From assembly GCF_028683135.1 (NCBI RefSeq), contig NZ_JAJUBB010000002.1, positions 372,001 to 436,000 on the forward strand: DNA of 64,000 bases, read 5' to 3'. The notes under the pieces are model-generated. The model was not told the DNA's origin. It did not search any database and saw only the letters and a list, made by a program, of their open reading frames with translations. The translations under genes and the position numbers were made by a program. Origin of the DNA: Enterovibrio qingdaonensis (lineage in GTDB: Bacteria; Pseudomonadota; Gammaproteobacteria; Enterobacterales; Vibrionaceae). Shown here piece after piece: positions 54,081 through 62,387 of the stretch (its first letter is position 1; each line of letters starts with the position of its first letter).

Positions 54081-54656
54081 ATGCAGTCAAAAGAACAAAT
54101 AATTGAGCAATTGAAAGCAGCCTTCAGCCAAAGAAAAAAGCCTGACAATCAACATTTGCTTGTCACTGACGCGCTCGACCCTGAAAGAGAGCCCTTAGAG
54201 GCTTTATTAATTCAAAAAGAACCTTGGGATTTAACGCCAGATGATATTCGCGATGTGGTGAGTAGTAACTTATGGATGTTCACACCCGTGGCGTTTCATT
54301 ATTACCTTCCGGCATTTCTTGCTGCGATGCTGAAAGATAAAGGAAATATGGGTCTGTTCTCAGATGAGATGCTGGACAGTTTGATGCGCCCGCGTGTAGG
54401 TGATGCTGATAGGAAACTCGAACGCTTCGAGGGAAAGAGCGAATCCCAGTTTATTGCTCAACTAGGGGGGATTTTTCACGAGTGGTATTCATCAGGTTGG
54501 CCGGATACCTTGTTTTTACATCGTTATGGAACACTGAGTGAGCCTGAGAAGCAAGCCGTATTGGCTGTGCTGACATGGCTACAAACCTACGCAAAAAATG
54601 AATATGACGAAGATGAGATAAAGGAGGTGATCGAGCGTCACTGGAATGTGTCCTAG
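54081..54656 (+). CDS. DUF6714-like protein, possible immunity or adaptor of the effector
   Basis: 191 residues, acidic, soluble. The ATG follows the effector stop directly (TAAATG). PWDLTPDDIRDVVSSNLWMFTPVAFHYYLPAFLAAMLKD and LSEPEKQAVLAVLTWLQTY match the DUF6714 pattern as I remember it. Direct coupling to the effector and its small acidic nature suggest immunity or loading chaperone; it could also be unrelated to toxicity, since the effector is meant for export. Confidence 0.65.
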   Translation: MQSKEQIIEQLKAAFSQRKKPDNQHLLVTDALDPEREPLEALLIQKEPWDLTPDDIRDVVSSNLWMFTPVAFHYYLPAFLAAMLKDKGNMGLFSDEMLDSLMRPRVGDADRKLERFEGKSESQFIAQLGGIFHEWYSSGWPDTLFLHRYGTLSEPEKQAVLAVLTWLQTYAKNEYDEDEIKEVIERHWNVS

Positions 54657-54729
54657 ATAGGACAAACGTTAGGGACTTAATTTTTAGCATTTCGTTGAAG
54701 GATCAACAACGTGTGATTTGGGAGGATTT

Positions 54730-55266
54730 ATGTCCCGAAAGTTAAGTGATTTGACCTCGGAATTTGCACAGCAAGCGAAAGACTTAATTAATGAATGTAA
54801 TTCGTTGGGTGTGGAGATGCGCCCTTATTTCACCCTGAGAACGCCACAAGAACAAGCCGCCTTGTGGCGACAATCTCGTTCAACAGAACAAATTCAATCA
54901 AAACTGGCCGCGTTGCGAGACGGTGGCGCAGATTATTTGGCCTCTTGCATAGAGCAAGTTGGTCCTCAACACGGCAGGCATGTGACCAACGCAATTCCCG
55001 GTTACTCTTGGCACCAGTGGGGAGAGGCGATGGATTGTTTTTGGCTGGTAAATGGCAAAGCTGAATGGTCTGACCGTACAAAAGTGAACGATGTAAATGG
55101 TTACAGACTTTATGCGGAAACCGCAAATCGATTAGGGATTACAGCGGGTGGGCTTTGGCGATCGTTTAAAGACTGGCCGCACGTGCAATCCAGAGCGGAG
55201 TCGCATCCGGGGAAAATTTATACGCTAAGTGATATCGATGCCGCAATGAGGGAGCGATTTGGTTAA
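54730..55266 (+). CDS. M15-family peptidoglycan peptidase (endolysin/VanY-like)
   Basis: 178 residues from the ATG at 54730 (GGAGG 4 nt upstream). FTLRTPQEQAALWRQSR, IPGYSWHQWGEAMDCFW and DWPHVQ are the M15C signatures; H95, D102 and H151 would bind zinc, with D148 in D-W-P-H. No signal peptide, so it acts in the cytoplasm, after lysis, or as cargo. Such enzymes cut the stem peptide (L-Ala-D-Glu or D-Ala-D-Ala). As last gene of the eCIS cluster it may release particles from the producing cell, like a phage endolysin, or be delivered. Confidence 0.85.
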   Translation: MSRKLSDLTSEFAQQAKDLINECNSLGVEMRPYFTLRTPQEQAALWRQSRSTEQIQSKLAALRDGGADYLASCIEQVGPQHGRHVTNAIPGYSWHQWGEAMDCFWLVNGKAEWSDRTKVNDVNGYRLYAETANRLGITAGGLWRSFKDWPHVQSRAESHPGKIYTLSDIDAAMRERFG

Positions 55267-55317
55267 TCGTTGCTTATGAGCATGGTTCCCAGAATCTCCG
55301 CGATACTTGTCATCAGT

Positions 55318-55347
55318 TGGTAGGGTGACTGACATTTCACTCTACCA
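55318..55347. terminator. Hairpin between convergent eCIS and DUF1989 genes
   Basis: TGGTAGGGTGA pairs with TCACTCTACCA (one G-U) around an 8-nt loop. It lies between two convergent genes, without a clean U-run on either side; likely a bidirectional terminator. Confidence 0.6.
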
Positions 55348-55410
55348 GCTTAGTTTGTCGCTGCTTAGTTTATTCCTGTTTAGATTAAGCGTGGTGGCTG
55401 ATCGTTAACA

Positions 55411-56271
55411 TTATGCCGTTCCCACTCGGCTTACTTCAAAAGGTTCCCAGTTTTGAAGTGCTTCTGTGTCGGTTTCATAGATGTGAACAGTCAACGGGTA
55501 ACACTGTGCATCATCGCTTGAATGCGTACTACTACAATCACCACCTGGGCATGCCGAGAGCGCACAAAGCAGGTCTGTTTCTGCGAAAAACTCGATGTAA
55601 TCACCTTTCCGTGCCGGGCTTGCTTTCATGAAGTACTGATGTGTGTCTTTGGTAAAACCCGTACACATGAATACGTTCAATACATCATGCACATGAAATT
55701 CTGCCTGACTAAATGGGATCCCGAGGTGTTTTGCGAGTGCATTGCTTAGATTTGAATGACAGCAATAGTGGTAGATATCACCATGTAAACGTTCATGCGT
55801 GTAAGGGTCACATCGGGTGCCAATGACATCGTGCACACCGCCTCCATCCTCATCCCAGCCATACCATTCTAAGGAATCAGCAGTAATGGTCGCGAGGGGC
55901 CTTAAGTAAGGCATGCTGCTCCATAAGCGATCGCCCCTTGTAAGGTGCGTTGCGTGAAGTTGACGTGTTTTGCCACTAAAAAAGCGTTCGGCCAAATTGT
56001 CCTTTTGCCATAGGTTGAGATCACCTACTTGAGAGCCATAGAGGCACGATATACGAAAGAAACTCCCGGCAGGGACTTCGAAACACTCTCCTGTTCGTGG
56101 CATGATTTCTAGAGATTGTCTTAACGTGGCTGACTGTCGAGCAGAGCGGTAGAAAGCATCATCAAAAGGCCACAAATCGCCTGAATAACAGATAACGGGT
56201 TTAGCGGATTCGCGACTTATGGCATCTATAGGGACAGTGGTATTTTTCTCAGAAGATTGTTTACTCGTCAT
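55411..56271 (-). CDS. DUF1989 / urea-carboxylase-associated family protein
   Basis: About 286 residues from the ATG at 56271; a GTG at 56280 is another start. Family segments: RTGECFEVPAGSFFRISCLYGSQVGDLNLW, RGDRLWSSMPYLRPLATITADSLEWYGWDEDGGGVHDVIGTRCDPYTHE, and SQAEFHVHDVLNVFMCTGF, then KGDYIEFFAETDLLCALSACPGGDCS. The Cys/His/Asp residues in these motifs probably bind metal. Members often accompany urea amidolyase or guanidine/carboxyguanidine genes, none of which is here; the substrate is unknown. Divergent from the regulator-like gene at 56540. Confidence 0.8.
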   Translation of the reverse strand: MTSKQSSEKNTTVPIDAISRESAKPVICYSGDLWPFDDAFYRSARQSATLRQSLEIMPRTGECFEVPAGSFFRISCLYGSQVGDLNLWQKDNLAERFFSGKTRQLHATHLTRGDRLWSSMPYLRPLATITADSLEWYGWDEDGGGVHDVIGTRCDPYTHERLHGDIYHYCCHSNLSNALAKHLGIPFSQAEFHVHDVLNVFMCTGFTKDTHQYFMKASPARKGDYIEFFAETDLLCALSACPGGDCSSTHSSDDAQCYPLTVHIYETDTEALQNWEPFEVSRVGTA

Positions 56272-56280
56272 TATGATCAC

Positions 56281-56539
56281 AGGAACCAGAGTAGTTGGTA
56301 TAGCTAATCATAGACGCTGTATGCTGTTGCACTATTGAAATAGCGCGGTTTAGCTATCCTCAAGAATAGAACGCAGCTGTAGGAAAAAGTGGGCATGAGA
56401 TGGTTGTATTGCATATATTACAACGTATCTTTAAACGATGATTGGGTTTGATGTATCGTTCCATTTTAAATAGTGTTATAAGAATTAAAATCTTGCTGCT
56501 GGCTTAAATACGTTATTGATTAATAACATAGGAGAGGAT
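56281..56539. promoter_or_regulatory. Divergent promoter region with inverted repeat
   Basis: 259 bp between the DUF1989 gene and the LuxR-like gene, AT-rich. ATAGCTAA (56300-56307) and TTAGCTAT (56350-56357) form an inverted pair 42 bp apart. The latter gene has AGGAGAGG before its GTG start. Confidence 0.3.
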
Positions 56540-57484
56540 GTGAGTCACTTGCCTATAGATGTTATGGATGACATCGAATGTTTAAAAGAACAACTATATA
56601 AAACAATACCAAATATGACTCTTTGGTATGACGTGCTTAGAAGTATTGTATTGATATCTGGCGCGGAAAAAGCGATTCTGACGTTGAGAGACAAAAAGGA
56701 TGCTGATCTGTACTTTCCAAAGGATGTTAGAGTTGAGCTTCAAAGCCCAATGTTTTTTGGTTTCTCAGGGAAAGAAATTGACGAATACATTCATCACTAC
56801 CAAGACATCGATCCTTGGACTGAGGTAGAAGCAAATAATCCTCCGATATTTCCTTATGCACTATCTACATTCGTTGATAGAGAAGAATTAATAAAAACGG
56901 GGTTTATAGAGTGGCTTGAACCTCAAGGTATTAATGATTGTGCAGTCCTTTCTGTGCATACATCAAGAGACCATTGGGTAGCACTTAATGTTTTCTATGA
57001 TATTGAAAAACCAGACATCAAACGAAGAGTGCTTGATTTGTTATCTGCGTTTCAGCCGCTAATGGCTGGTGTTTGGGAAGCCGGCCAGCAGTTTAGAGCG
57101 AAGTGTGCTACTCCAGACAGCTTGAAATACTTTATTGAGCAACTGTGCCATCCCGCACTGATCGTTAACCGCCATTCAGAAGTTATCGATAGAAACCGCG
57201 AAGCGGAAAGTCTGTTAGGTTCGAGTGAAGAGCTGATAAGCACACAAAACAATAAGTTTTGGTTAACAAATAGTACGCTTAGAGGTTTGCTTTATCGTGC
57301 GAATGAAAACATAGGCAGCAGAGAATTCTTACCTTCTAGTCCACCAAAGGAAGTGATCTATCACGACAAGAAGCGATATACGATAACCCTTCTTGAAAGT
57401 GGAGAGGATATTCTAGGAGAGGATAAAGCACTTCGTTTGATTTCGATAGAAAATGACACATGCTTAAGTCCGATGTATTTATGA
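56540..57484 (+). CDS. LuxR-type regulator sensor half lacking the HTH domain
   Basis: 314 residues from the GTG at 56540 (AGGAG 5 nt before). Residues 1-190 resemble the helical/GAF-like input domain of a LuxR-type family (HHYQDIDPWTEVEANNPPIF, WLEPQGINDCAVLSVHTSRDHWVALNVF), followed by a PAS-like segment (CHPALIVNRHSEVIDRNREAESLLGSS). In relatives a C-terminal LuxR HTH follows; here the protein ends at ISIENDTCLSPMYL. Only 78 bp remain before the convergent phnX, with no HTH in any frame. Base composition is more AT-rich than its neighbours. Confidence 0.6.
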   Translation: MSHLPIDVMDDIECLKEQLYKTIPNMTLWYDVLRSIVLISGAEKAILTLRDKKDADLYFPKDVRVELQSPMFFGFSGKEIDEYIHHYQDIDPWTEVEANNPPIFPYALSTFVDREELIKTGFIEWLEPQGINDCAVLSVHTSRDHWVALNVFYDIEKPDIKRRVLDLLSAFQPLMAGVWEAGQQFRAKCATPDSLKYFIEQLCHPALIVNRHSEVIDRNREAESLLGSSEELISTQNNKFWLTNSTLRGLLYRANENIGSREFLPSSPPKEVIYHDKKRYTITLLESGEDILGEDKALRLISIENDTCLSPMYL

Positions 57485-57506
57485 GCATCTAGGGAAAGGG
57501 TGTTTG

Positions 57507-57544
57507 AAAAATAAAGCCATTGCAGCGCGATGGCTTTATTTTTT
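57507..57544. terminator. Bidirectional terminator between the LuxR-like gene and phnX
   Basis: AAAATAAAGCCAT pairs with ATGGCTTTATTTT around a 9-nt loop, with T-runs on the plus side and A-runs that serve the minus-strand phnX. Confidence 0.9.
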
Positions 57545-57562
57545 GAATGAAGGTTTGGAACG

Positions 57563-58384
57563 CTAAGGGCGCTCACCTTCATTTATACGACGCTCAATAT
57601 CGCGTATTACCTCGGGTAAGTCAGTGATAGTATCAATCAGATAGTGAGGCGCACATTTGATCAGTTTCGCGTGTGCTTTTTCGCGTGCTGCTTCTAATGT
57701 GGCTTCGTCAGCCGCTTGGTACTCTTCAAACGTCAAGCCTGCTTCATTACCGGAAAGCAATAAGCCCACTGTCCACATGCCCGCGTTATGACCTTCTTCG
57801 ATACCTGGAGCTGAATCATCTACTTTTACACATGCACCCACATTGGTTGCACCCAATTCGATGACGTTTTTTAATGCCATAAACGGCGCAGGGCGGCCGC
57901 CTTGTGGTAAGTCGTCGGTGGCGACAATGTAATCTGGTTTATAACCATAGTCAGCGGCGACAGGGATTAGCACATCCATGACTTGGCGAGGGTAACCTGA
58001 GCATGACCCAATTTTAATGCCTTTGGCTTTCAAGCTATTTACCACCTCAACAGCATTGAGGATAGGCTCTGCATGGTCTGCCACTTTGGCTTTTTGCAAT
58101 GGCATGAAAGCGGCATAGATGGTGTCGATATCATCGTTCGTCATGGAACGACCGAATTTTTCAATCCATCGCTTATCTACTTCCGGCATACGGCCGACCG
58201 CTTGAATATGATCCCATTTACCAATACCCATGGGGCCTCGGGCCTCTTCTAGAGAAAGATCAAAATCAAAACCTTGTTTGAACGCTTCGACAAAAATGCT
58301 TGTAGGAGCGAAGGAGCCAAAATCGACAATGGTACCCGCCCAATCGAAAATAACCGCTTGAATAGATGATGTAGTGTTAGACAT
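57563..58384 (-). CDS. phnX: Phosphonoacetaldehyde hydrolase
   Basis: 273 residues from the ATG at 58384 (AGGAAC upstream); the frame runs on to 58516 but that would overlap pbfA. HAD-family phosphonatase: [14 protein letters not shown] with the nucleophile Asp, [12 protein letters not shown] with the Schiff-base Lys specific to phosphonatase, [15 protein letters not shown], and [22 protein letters not shown]. It splits phosphonoacetaldehyde into acetaldehyde and phosphate. Last of the phnW-pbfA-phnX operon, 13 bp after pbfA. Confidence 0.95.
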   Translation of the reverse strand: MSNTTSSIQAVIFDWAGTIVDFGSFAPTSIFVEAFKQGFDFDLSLEEARGPMGIGKWDHIQAVGRMPEVDKRWIEKFGRSMTNDDIDTIYAAFMPLQKAKVADHAEPILNAVEVVNSLKAKGIKIGSCSGYPRQVMDVLIPVAADYGYKPDYIVATDDLPQGGRPAPFMALKNVIELGATNVGACVKVDDSAPGIEEGHNAGMWTVGLLLSGNEAGLTFEEYQAADEATLEAAREKAHAKLIKCAPHYLIDTITDLPEVIRDIERRINEGERP

Positions 58385-58397
58385 GTTTTTGTTCCTA

Positions 58398-59795
58398 CTA
58401 AAGTTCAAGATACTGGAATTCGCGGCAAACTTTATCGATAGCGCCTTCGAAAATATCGAGGGCGCGAGCAAGCTTTTCGCGTGAAATAATGAGTGGTGGA
58501 CTAAGTTGAATGACATTTCCTTGAGAAACTTTGAAACTCAGCCCTTGGTTTAAGCATTCATAAAGCACGGCTTCTGCTTCTTCATAGGCACGCACTTTTG
58601 ATGCTCTGTCAGTGACAAGCTCTACGCCCCAAAGAAGCCCAATACCACGAACATCGCCAATAATGGGGTAGGTGGCTTTCATCCTTTCCAATTGTTCACG
58701 GACAAATGCACTGTCTGCTTTTACTTTGGTAAGGAGATCTTCGTTTTCTATGGCCTCAATGGTGCCGAGAGCTGCCGCACATCCTAGAGGGCTTTTTTCA
58801 TGGGTGTAGTGCCCTAGAGAAACGTCAGCGGCGGTGTTGTATTTGTCTTTGGTGATCAAGGCGGCAATAGGCATGATGCCGCCGCCGAGTCCTTTTCCAA
58901 TGCAGAGAATATCGGGCTCAATGCCGTAGGCTTGGTGGGTAAACCATTCACCGCTTCGGCCCATGCCATTTGGAATGTCATCGATGATCAGCAGCACGTT
59001 GTGCTTGTCGCAGATCTCTCGAACACGCTTCCAATAGGCGTTGCTGGGTATTTGAACATCGGTGTTGCGCACGGCTTCCGCAATAAAGGCACCAATGCCG
59101 CCTTCTTTTTCGATGACATATTCAAGATAGTCGGCGTAATGCACATCACTGCCATCTCTTGATGGAAATGCGCCGCGATAAGTAGTGGCAGGGGGAATGC
59201 GTTCAACGCCGGCCATTAATGGTCCCATGCCTTGTCGAAAACAGGCTTCGCCACCGACAGAAATGGCATCAAGTGACGCGCCGTGAAAGGAGTCCCAAAG
59301 CGACACCACTTTGAAATTTCCCGTGACGTGACGCGCCAACTTTAACGCTATACCGACGACGGATGTACCGCCGGGCGCAAACAAGACGCGGTTGAGGTCA
59401 CCGCCACATATCTCTGTGAGCTTCTCAGCACAAGTGATGGCAATTGGGTTGGTAAAGCGTCGAGGTGAGAACGGCAATATTGCCAGTTGTTCAGTCACTC
59501 GCTGTACAACATGAGGGTGCCCGTAACCTAACTGATGAACATTATTGCCATGAAAATCGATGTATCGCTTACCAGTACAGTCGGTAAGATAAATACCTTC
59601 GGCCGCATTTAATGCGTCCAAGCATGGCGTTGACATGGCTTGATGTAAAAACACCTTACTGTCGCGTTCAAGTAATGATTGCGTGCAACTGTCCGAGAGA
59701 GATGCGTGCCATTGCTGGCGAGCCTGCGTCGTGTTGATATCGCCTTCGCTGCGGAGGTGCGTGGCGTGTTCTTTGCCAGTCATTACGGGCCTCAT
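58398..59795 (-). CDS. pbfA: PLP-dependent (R)-1-hydroxy-2-aminoethylphosphonate ammonia-lyase (PbfA-like)
   Basis: 465 residues, class III aminotransferase fold: [65 protein letters not shown] (pyridine Asp), [17 protein letters not shown] (PLP Lys), and [20 protein letters not shown]. Class III enzymes lying between phnW and phnX in vibrios were shown to be PbfA, which converts (R)-1-hydroxy-2-aminoethylphosphonate to phosphonoacetaldehyde and ammonia. Assignment to PbfA rather than an aminotransferase rests on operon position. Two bp after phnW; an ATG at 59783 is a second possible start. Confidence 0.8.
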   Translation of the reverse strand: MRPVMTGKEHATHLRSEGDINTTQARQQWHASLSDSCTQSLLERDSKVFLHQAMSTPCLDALNAAEGIYLTDCTGKRYIDFHGNNVHQLGYGHPHVVQRVTEQLAILPFSPRRFTNPIAITCAEKLTEICGGDLNRVLFAPGGTSVVGIALKLARHVTGNFKVVSLWDSFHGASLDAISVGGEACFRQGMGPLMAGVERIPPATTYRGAFPSRDGSDVHYADYLEYVIEKEGGIGAFIAEAVRNTDVQIPSNAYWKRVREICDKHNVLLIIDDIPNGMGRSGEWFTHQAYGIEPDILCIGKGLGGGIMPIAALITKDKYNTAADVSLGHYTHEKSPLGCAAALGTIEAIENEDLLTKVKADSAFVREQLERMKATYPIIGDVRGIGLLWGVELVTDRASKVRAYEEAEAVLYECLNQGLSFKVSQGNVIQLSPPLIISREKLARALDIFEGAIDKVCREFQYLEL

Positions 59796-59797
59796 GT

Positions 59798-60901
59798 TTA
59801 CTTTACGTCCCAGTACATGGCGTGTTGAATGGCCCCGATCAAACGCTCAATGTCACTTGGGTACACGTCGCCAATGTTGCCGATTCGGAAGCAATCCGCA
59901 TTGGACACTTTGCCCGGATAAATCACGAACCCTTGTTCCTTTAGGCCATCGTAAAACGCTTTAAACTGGTAATCGCTGTGGGTAGGCGAATAGAACGATG
60001 TGATGATGGGAGAGTGAAGGGCTTCATTCAGCAATGGCGTGAAACCAAGGCTTTTTAAACCTGCGACCAGTGTTTTCTGGTTGGTTTGGTAACGCGTGTG
60101 GCGTGCATCAATACCGCCTTCTTGTTCGAGCTCAAGCAACGCCTGATAGAACGCACGAACGGTATGTGTAGGGGAGGTGAAACGCCATTTTCCGTGGTTG
60201 GTTTCCATGCAATGCCACTGGTCGAACAGATCCAAACTCAGAGAGCGCGCCTGACCTTTACATTTTTCTAGCTCGCTTTGCTTTGCGATGACGAAACCAA
60301 AGCCTGGTACACCTTGAATACACTTATTGGCAGAGCTGATCATGAAGTCGATACCCAGCTCTCCGATATCCATAGGGATACCGCCAAAGCTCGACATGGC
60401 ATCAAGAATAACCACTTTATCGTGCTTCTTGGCCAGTGTTGCGACCGCTTCAATTGGATTGAGCATGCCAGTTGTGGTTTCGCAATGCACGATGGCCACG
60501 TGGGTGATTGCTGTGTCACTTAGCAGTGCATTTTCGATGTCACAAAGCTGAGGTTGCGCGGTCTCTCCTGGCGAAATTACTGCGCACGGAATATTCAAGT
60601 AATCTGCAATCTGGGCGATGCGCGCACCGTAGGCTCCGTTATCCACGACAAGTAGCTTGCCGTTTTTACTGATTGCGCTGCCAATGGTTGCTTCTACCGA
60701 TGCGGTGCCACTGCCTTGCATCAAGACGCTGGTATAACCCTGATAAGACGTCGCTAGCCTCACCAGCTTGGAGCGAATAACCTCGACAATGTCTTTGTTG
60801 TAATCGTCGTCCCACGTACACCAATCTTTCAGCATGGCGTTACGAACCGTTTCTGTTGTAGACAGCGGGCCCGGGGTGAGTAGCAGGTATTCATTTTTCA
60901 T
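59798..60901 (-). CDS. phnW: 2-aminoethylphosphonate-pyruvate transaminase
   Basis: 367 residues: [98 protein letters not shown] (PLP Lys) and [20 protein letters not shown] are PhnW hallmarks. It transfers the amino group of 2-aminoethylphosphonate to pyruvate, giving phosphonoacetaldehyde and alanine. First gene of the catabolic operon, divergent from the transporter. Confidence 0.97.
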   Translation of the reverse strand: MKNEYLLLTPGPLSTTETVRNAMLKDWCTWDDDYNKDIVEVIRSKLVRLATSYQGYTSVLMQGSGTASVEATIGSAISKNGKLLVVDNGAYGARIAQIADYLNIPCAVISPGETAQPQLCDIENALLSDTAITHVAIVHCETTTGMLNPIEAVATLAKKHDKVVILDAMSSFGGIPMDIGELGIDFMISSANKCIQGVPGFGFVIAKQSELEKCKGQARSLSLDLFDQWHCMETNHGKWRFTSPTHTVRAFYQALLELEQEGGIDARHTRYQTNQKTLVAGLKSLGFTPLLNEALHSPIITSFYSPTHSDYQFKAFYDGLKEQGFVIYPGKVSNADCFRIGNIGDVYPSDIERLIGAIQHAMYWDVK

Positions 60902-60922
60902 TTACGTATTCATCCTTCAAAC

Positions 60923-60934
60923 TGGAATATACCA
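60923..60934. promoter_or_regulatory. TGG-N6-CCA palindrome upstream of phnW
   Basis: TGGAATATACCA, 21 bp before the phnW start codon. One change from the perfect palindrome before the transporter ATPase gene (62362). Form and size fit a GntR/HutC-type operator. Confidence 0.5.
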
Positions 60935-61117
60935 AAATACGCAATTACTCTATCAGTGGGTGTTTGACGGGGTAAATAGGGCGAGATTCAATTTCATAAA
61001 ACTTTCACATCCAACGTTAAACCGATCGTTTCAGCACATCTATCCGGTTTATTTCTTCAAAATGCCAAATTCCGGTCATATAAACGTCATCTGTAGAAAT
61101 TAGGGTATTTCACAAAT

Positions 61118-61129
61118 TGGTACACACCA
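61118..61129. promoter_or_regulatory. TGG-N6-CCA element upstream of the binding-protein gene
   Basis: TGGTACACACCA, 58 bp before the ATG at 61188; two changes from the palindrome at 62362. The rest of 60902-61187 (286 bp) holds no gene and should contain the divergent phnW and transporter promoters. Confidence 0.45.
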
Positions 61130-61187
61130 AATTGGCTGCACAACACTGGCGTCGAGAAAGTTGGCGGCTTATAGGGAGAGGAAAACA

Positions 61188-62195
61188 ATGAAGACACAGA
61201 TGATGAAAGCGTCGGTAACTGCACTTTTTACACTCATGTCCGCTCAGGCTTTCGCTGCGCAGGAAGTCACGGTATACACCGCATTCGAAACGGATTTGCT
61301 CGCTAAATTCAAAACGGCATTTGAAAAGGATAACCCAGATATCAATATCAACTGGGTACGAGATTCCACCGGAATCATGACGGCTAAGCTGCTCGCAGAA
61401 AAATCAAACCCACGCGCAGAAGTCGTATGGGGGCTGGCAGGTTCATCATTGGCATTATTGAAGGAAGAAGGGATTATTAAGCCATATTCACCCAAAGGTG
61501 TTGAACAGTTGCGAGAGCAACTCATTGATGGCGAGCATGATCCAGCTTGGTTCGGAAACTTGGCGGTTTTCAATGCGATTTGTTACAACGAAATCGTCGG
61601 GAAACAGTTGAATCTTCCTAAGCCGACCTCATGGGAAGATCTTACCGATCCGGTTTATAAAGGCCATATTGCGATGCCAAATCCTGCTTCCTCCGGTACG
61701 GGCTATATGCAAGTTTCCGGTTGGATAAGCAGTTTTGGTGAAGCAGGCGCGTGGTCTTACATGGACAAGCTAAACAGCAATATCGCGCACTATACGCATT
61801 CGGGATCTAAGCCGTGTGTACAGGCTGCCATGGGTGAAGTTGCCATTGGCATTTCAATGGCAACGCGAGCTGCCAAACTTAAAAACCAAGGCGCACCGTT
61901 GGATATCATTGTACCGAAAGGCATTGGTTGGGATGTGGATGCAGTCGGTTTGGTAAAAGCAAGTGAAGCAAGTCAACGCATTGTGGACTGGGCGGTATCA
62001 AAATCTGCGAATGAACTCTATGTGCAAGCATATCCTGTTGTAGGCCATAAAGATGTTAAGGCGAAAGTACCAAACTACCCAGAAGTAGAGAAATCGATGG
62101 CGAAAATGGACTTCACGAAGATGGGCATTGAGAGAGTCAGCGTGCTGGCAGCATGGTCTGAGAAATTCGATTCGAAATCAGAACCTAAATCATAA
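61188..62195 (+). CDS. 2-aminoethylphosphonate ABC transporter, periplasmic binding protein
   Basis: 335 residues from the ATG at 61188 (AGGGAGAGG upstream). Signal peptide MKTQMMKASVTALFTLMSAQAFA, then QEVTVYTAFETDLLAKFKTAFEKDNPDININWVRDSTGIMTAKLLAEK, the iron/spermidine/phosphonate-type class 6 binding protein pattern; SWEDLTDPVYKGHIAMPNPASSGTGYM is also typical. Placed beside phnW and an ABC ATPase it is the PhnS/AepX-type binding protein. Ends before a terminator hairpin. Confidence 0.9.
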   Translation: MKTQMMKASVTALFTLMSAQAFAAQEVTVYTAFETDLLAKFKTAFEKDNPDININWVRDSTGIMTAKLLAEKSNPRAEVVWGLAGSSLALLKEEGIIKPYSPKGVEQLREQLIDGEHDPAWFGNLAVFNAICYNEIVGKQLNLPKPTSWEDLTDPVYKGHIAMPNPASSGTGYMQVSGWISSFGEAGAWSYMDKLNSNIAHYTHSGSKPCVQAAMGEVAIGISMATRAAKLKNQGAPLDIIVPKGIGWDVDAVGLVKASEASQRIVDWAVSKSANELYVQAYPVVGHKDVKAKVPNYPEVEKSMAKMDFTKMGIERVSVLAAWSEKFDSKSEPKS

Positions 62196-62220
62196 AAATC
62201 TGTTCTGGTTCAAGCACAGT

Positions 62221-62246
62221 AAAGAGAGCGTTCTGCTCTCTTTTTT
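62221..62246 (+). terminator. Terminator between binding-protein and ATPase genes
   Basis: AAAGAGAGC pairs with GCTCTCTTT around GTTCT, followed by TTT. Placed after the binding-protein gene it would give more binding protein than membrane parts, or mark separate promoters. Confidence 0.85.
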
Positions 62247-62361
62247 CATTTTCACTGGCGTATTTGGCGACAGGTTTAATGATGATTTTTGGGTATTCGA
62301 AGACGTGTCATCAAACTACTACAAACCTGTCATGTCGATGCAATATAGCTCCTTTAGATTC

Positions 62362-62373
62362 TGGTATATACCA
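62362..62373. promoter_or_regulatory. Perfect TGGTATATACCA palindrome upstream of the ATPase gene
   Basis: A 12-bp perfect palindrome, 14 bp before the ATG and immediately before the AGGAG ribosome site. Related elements precede phnW and the binding-protein gene. A promoter is implied between the terminator at 62246 and here. Confidence 0.55.
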
Positions 62374-62387
62374 TTAGGAGTGTGTAT

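Noticed and set aside
30272-55266. A contractile prophage or a type VI secretion system
   Set aside because: No capsid, terminase, portal or integrase genes, and no TssJLM membrane complex. The AAA+ Afp15-like, DUF4255 and DUF4157 genes identify an eCIS.
58398-59795. Ordinary class III aminotransferase such as a GABA or ornithine transaminase
   Set aside because: The operon has its own transaminase (phnW) and lies between phnW and phnX, where PbfA occurs in vibrios; some doubt is kept in the confidence.
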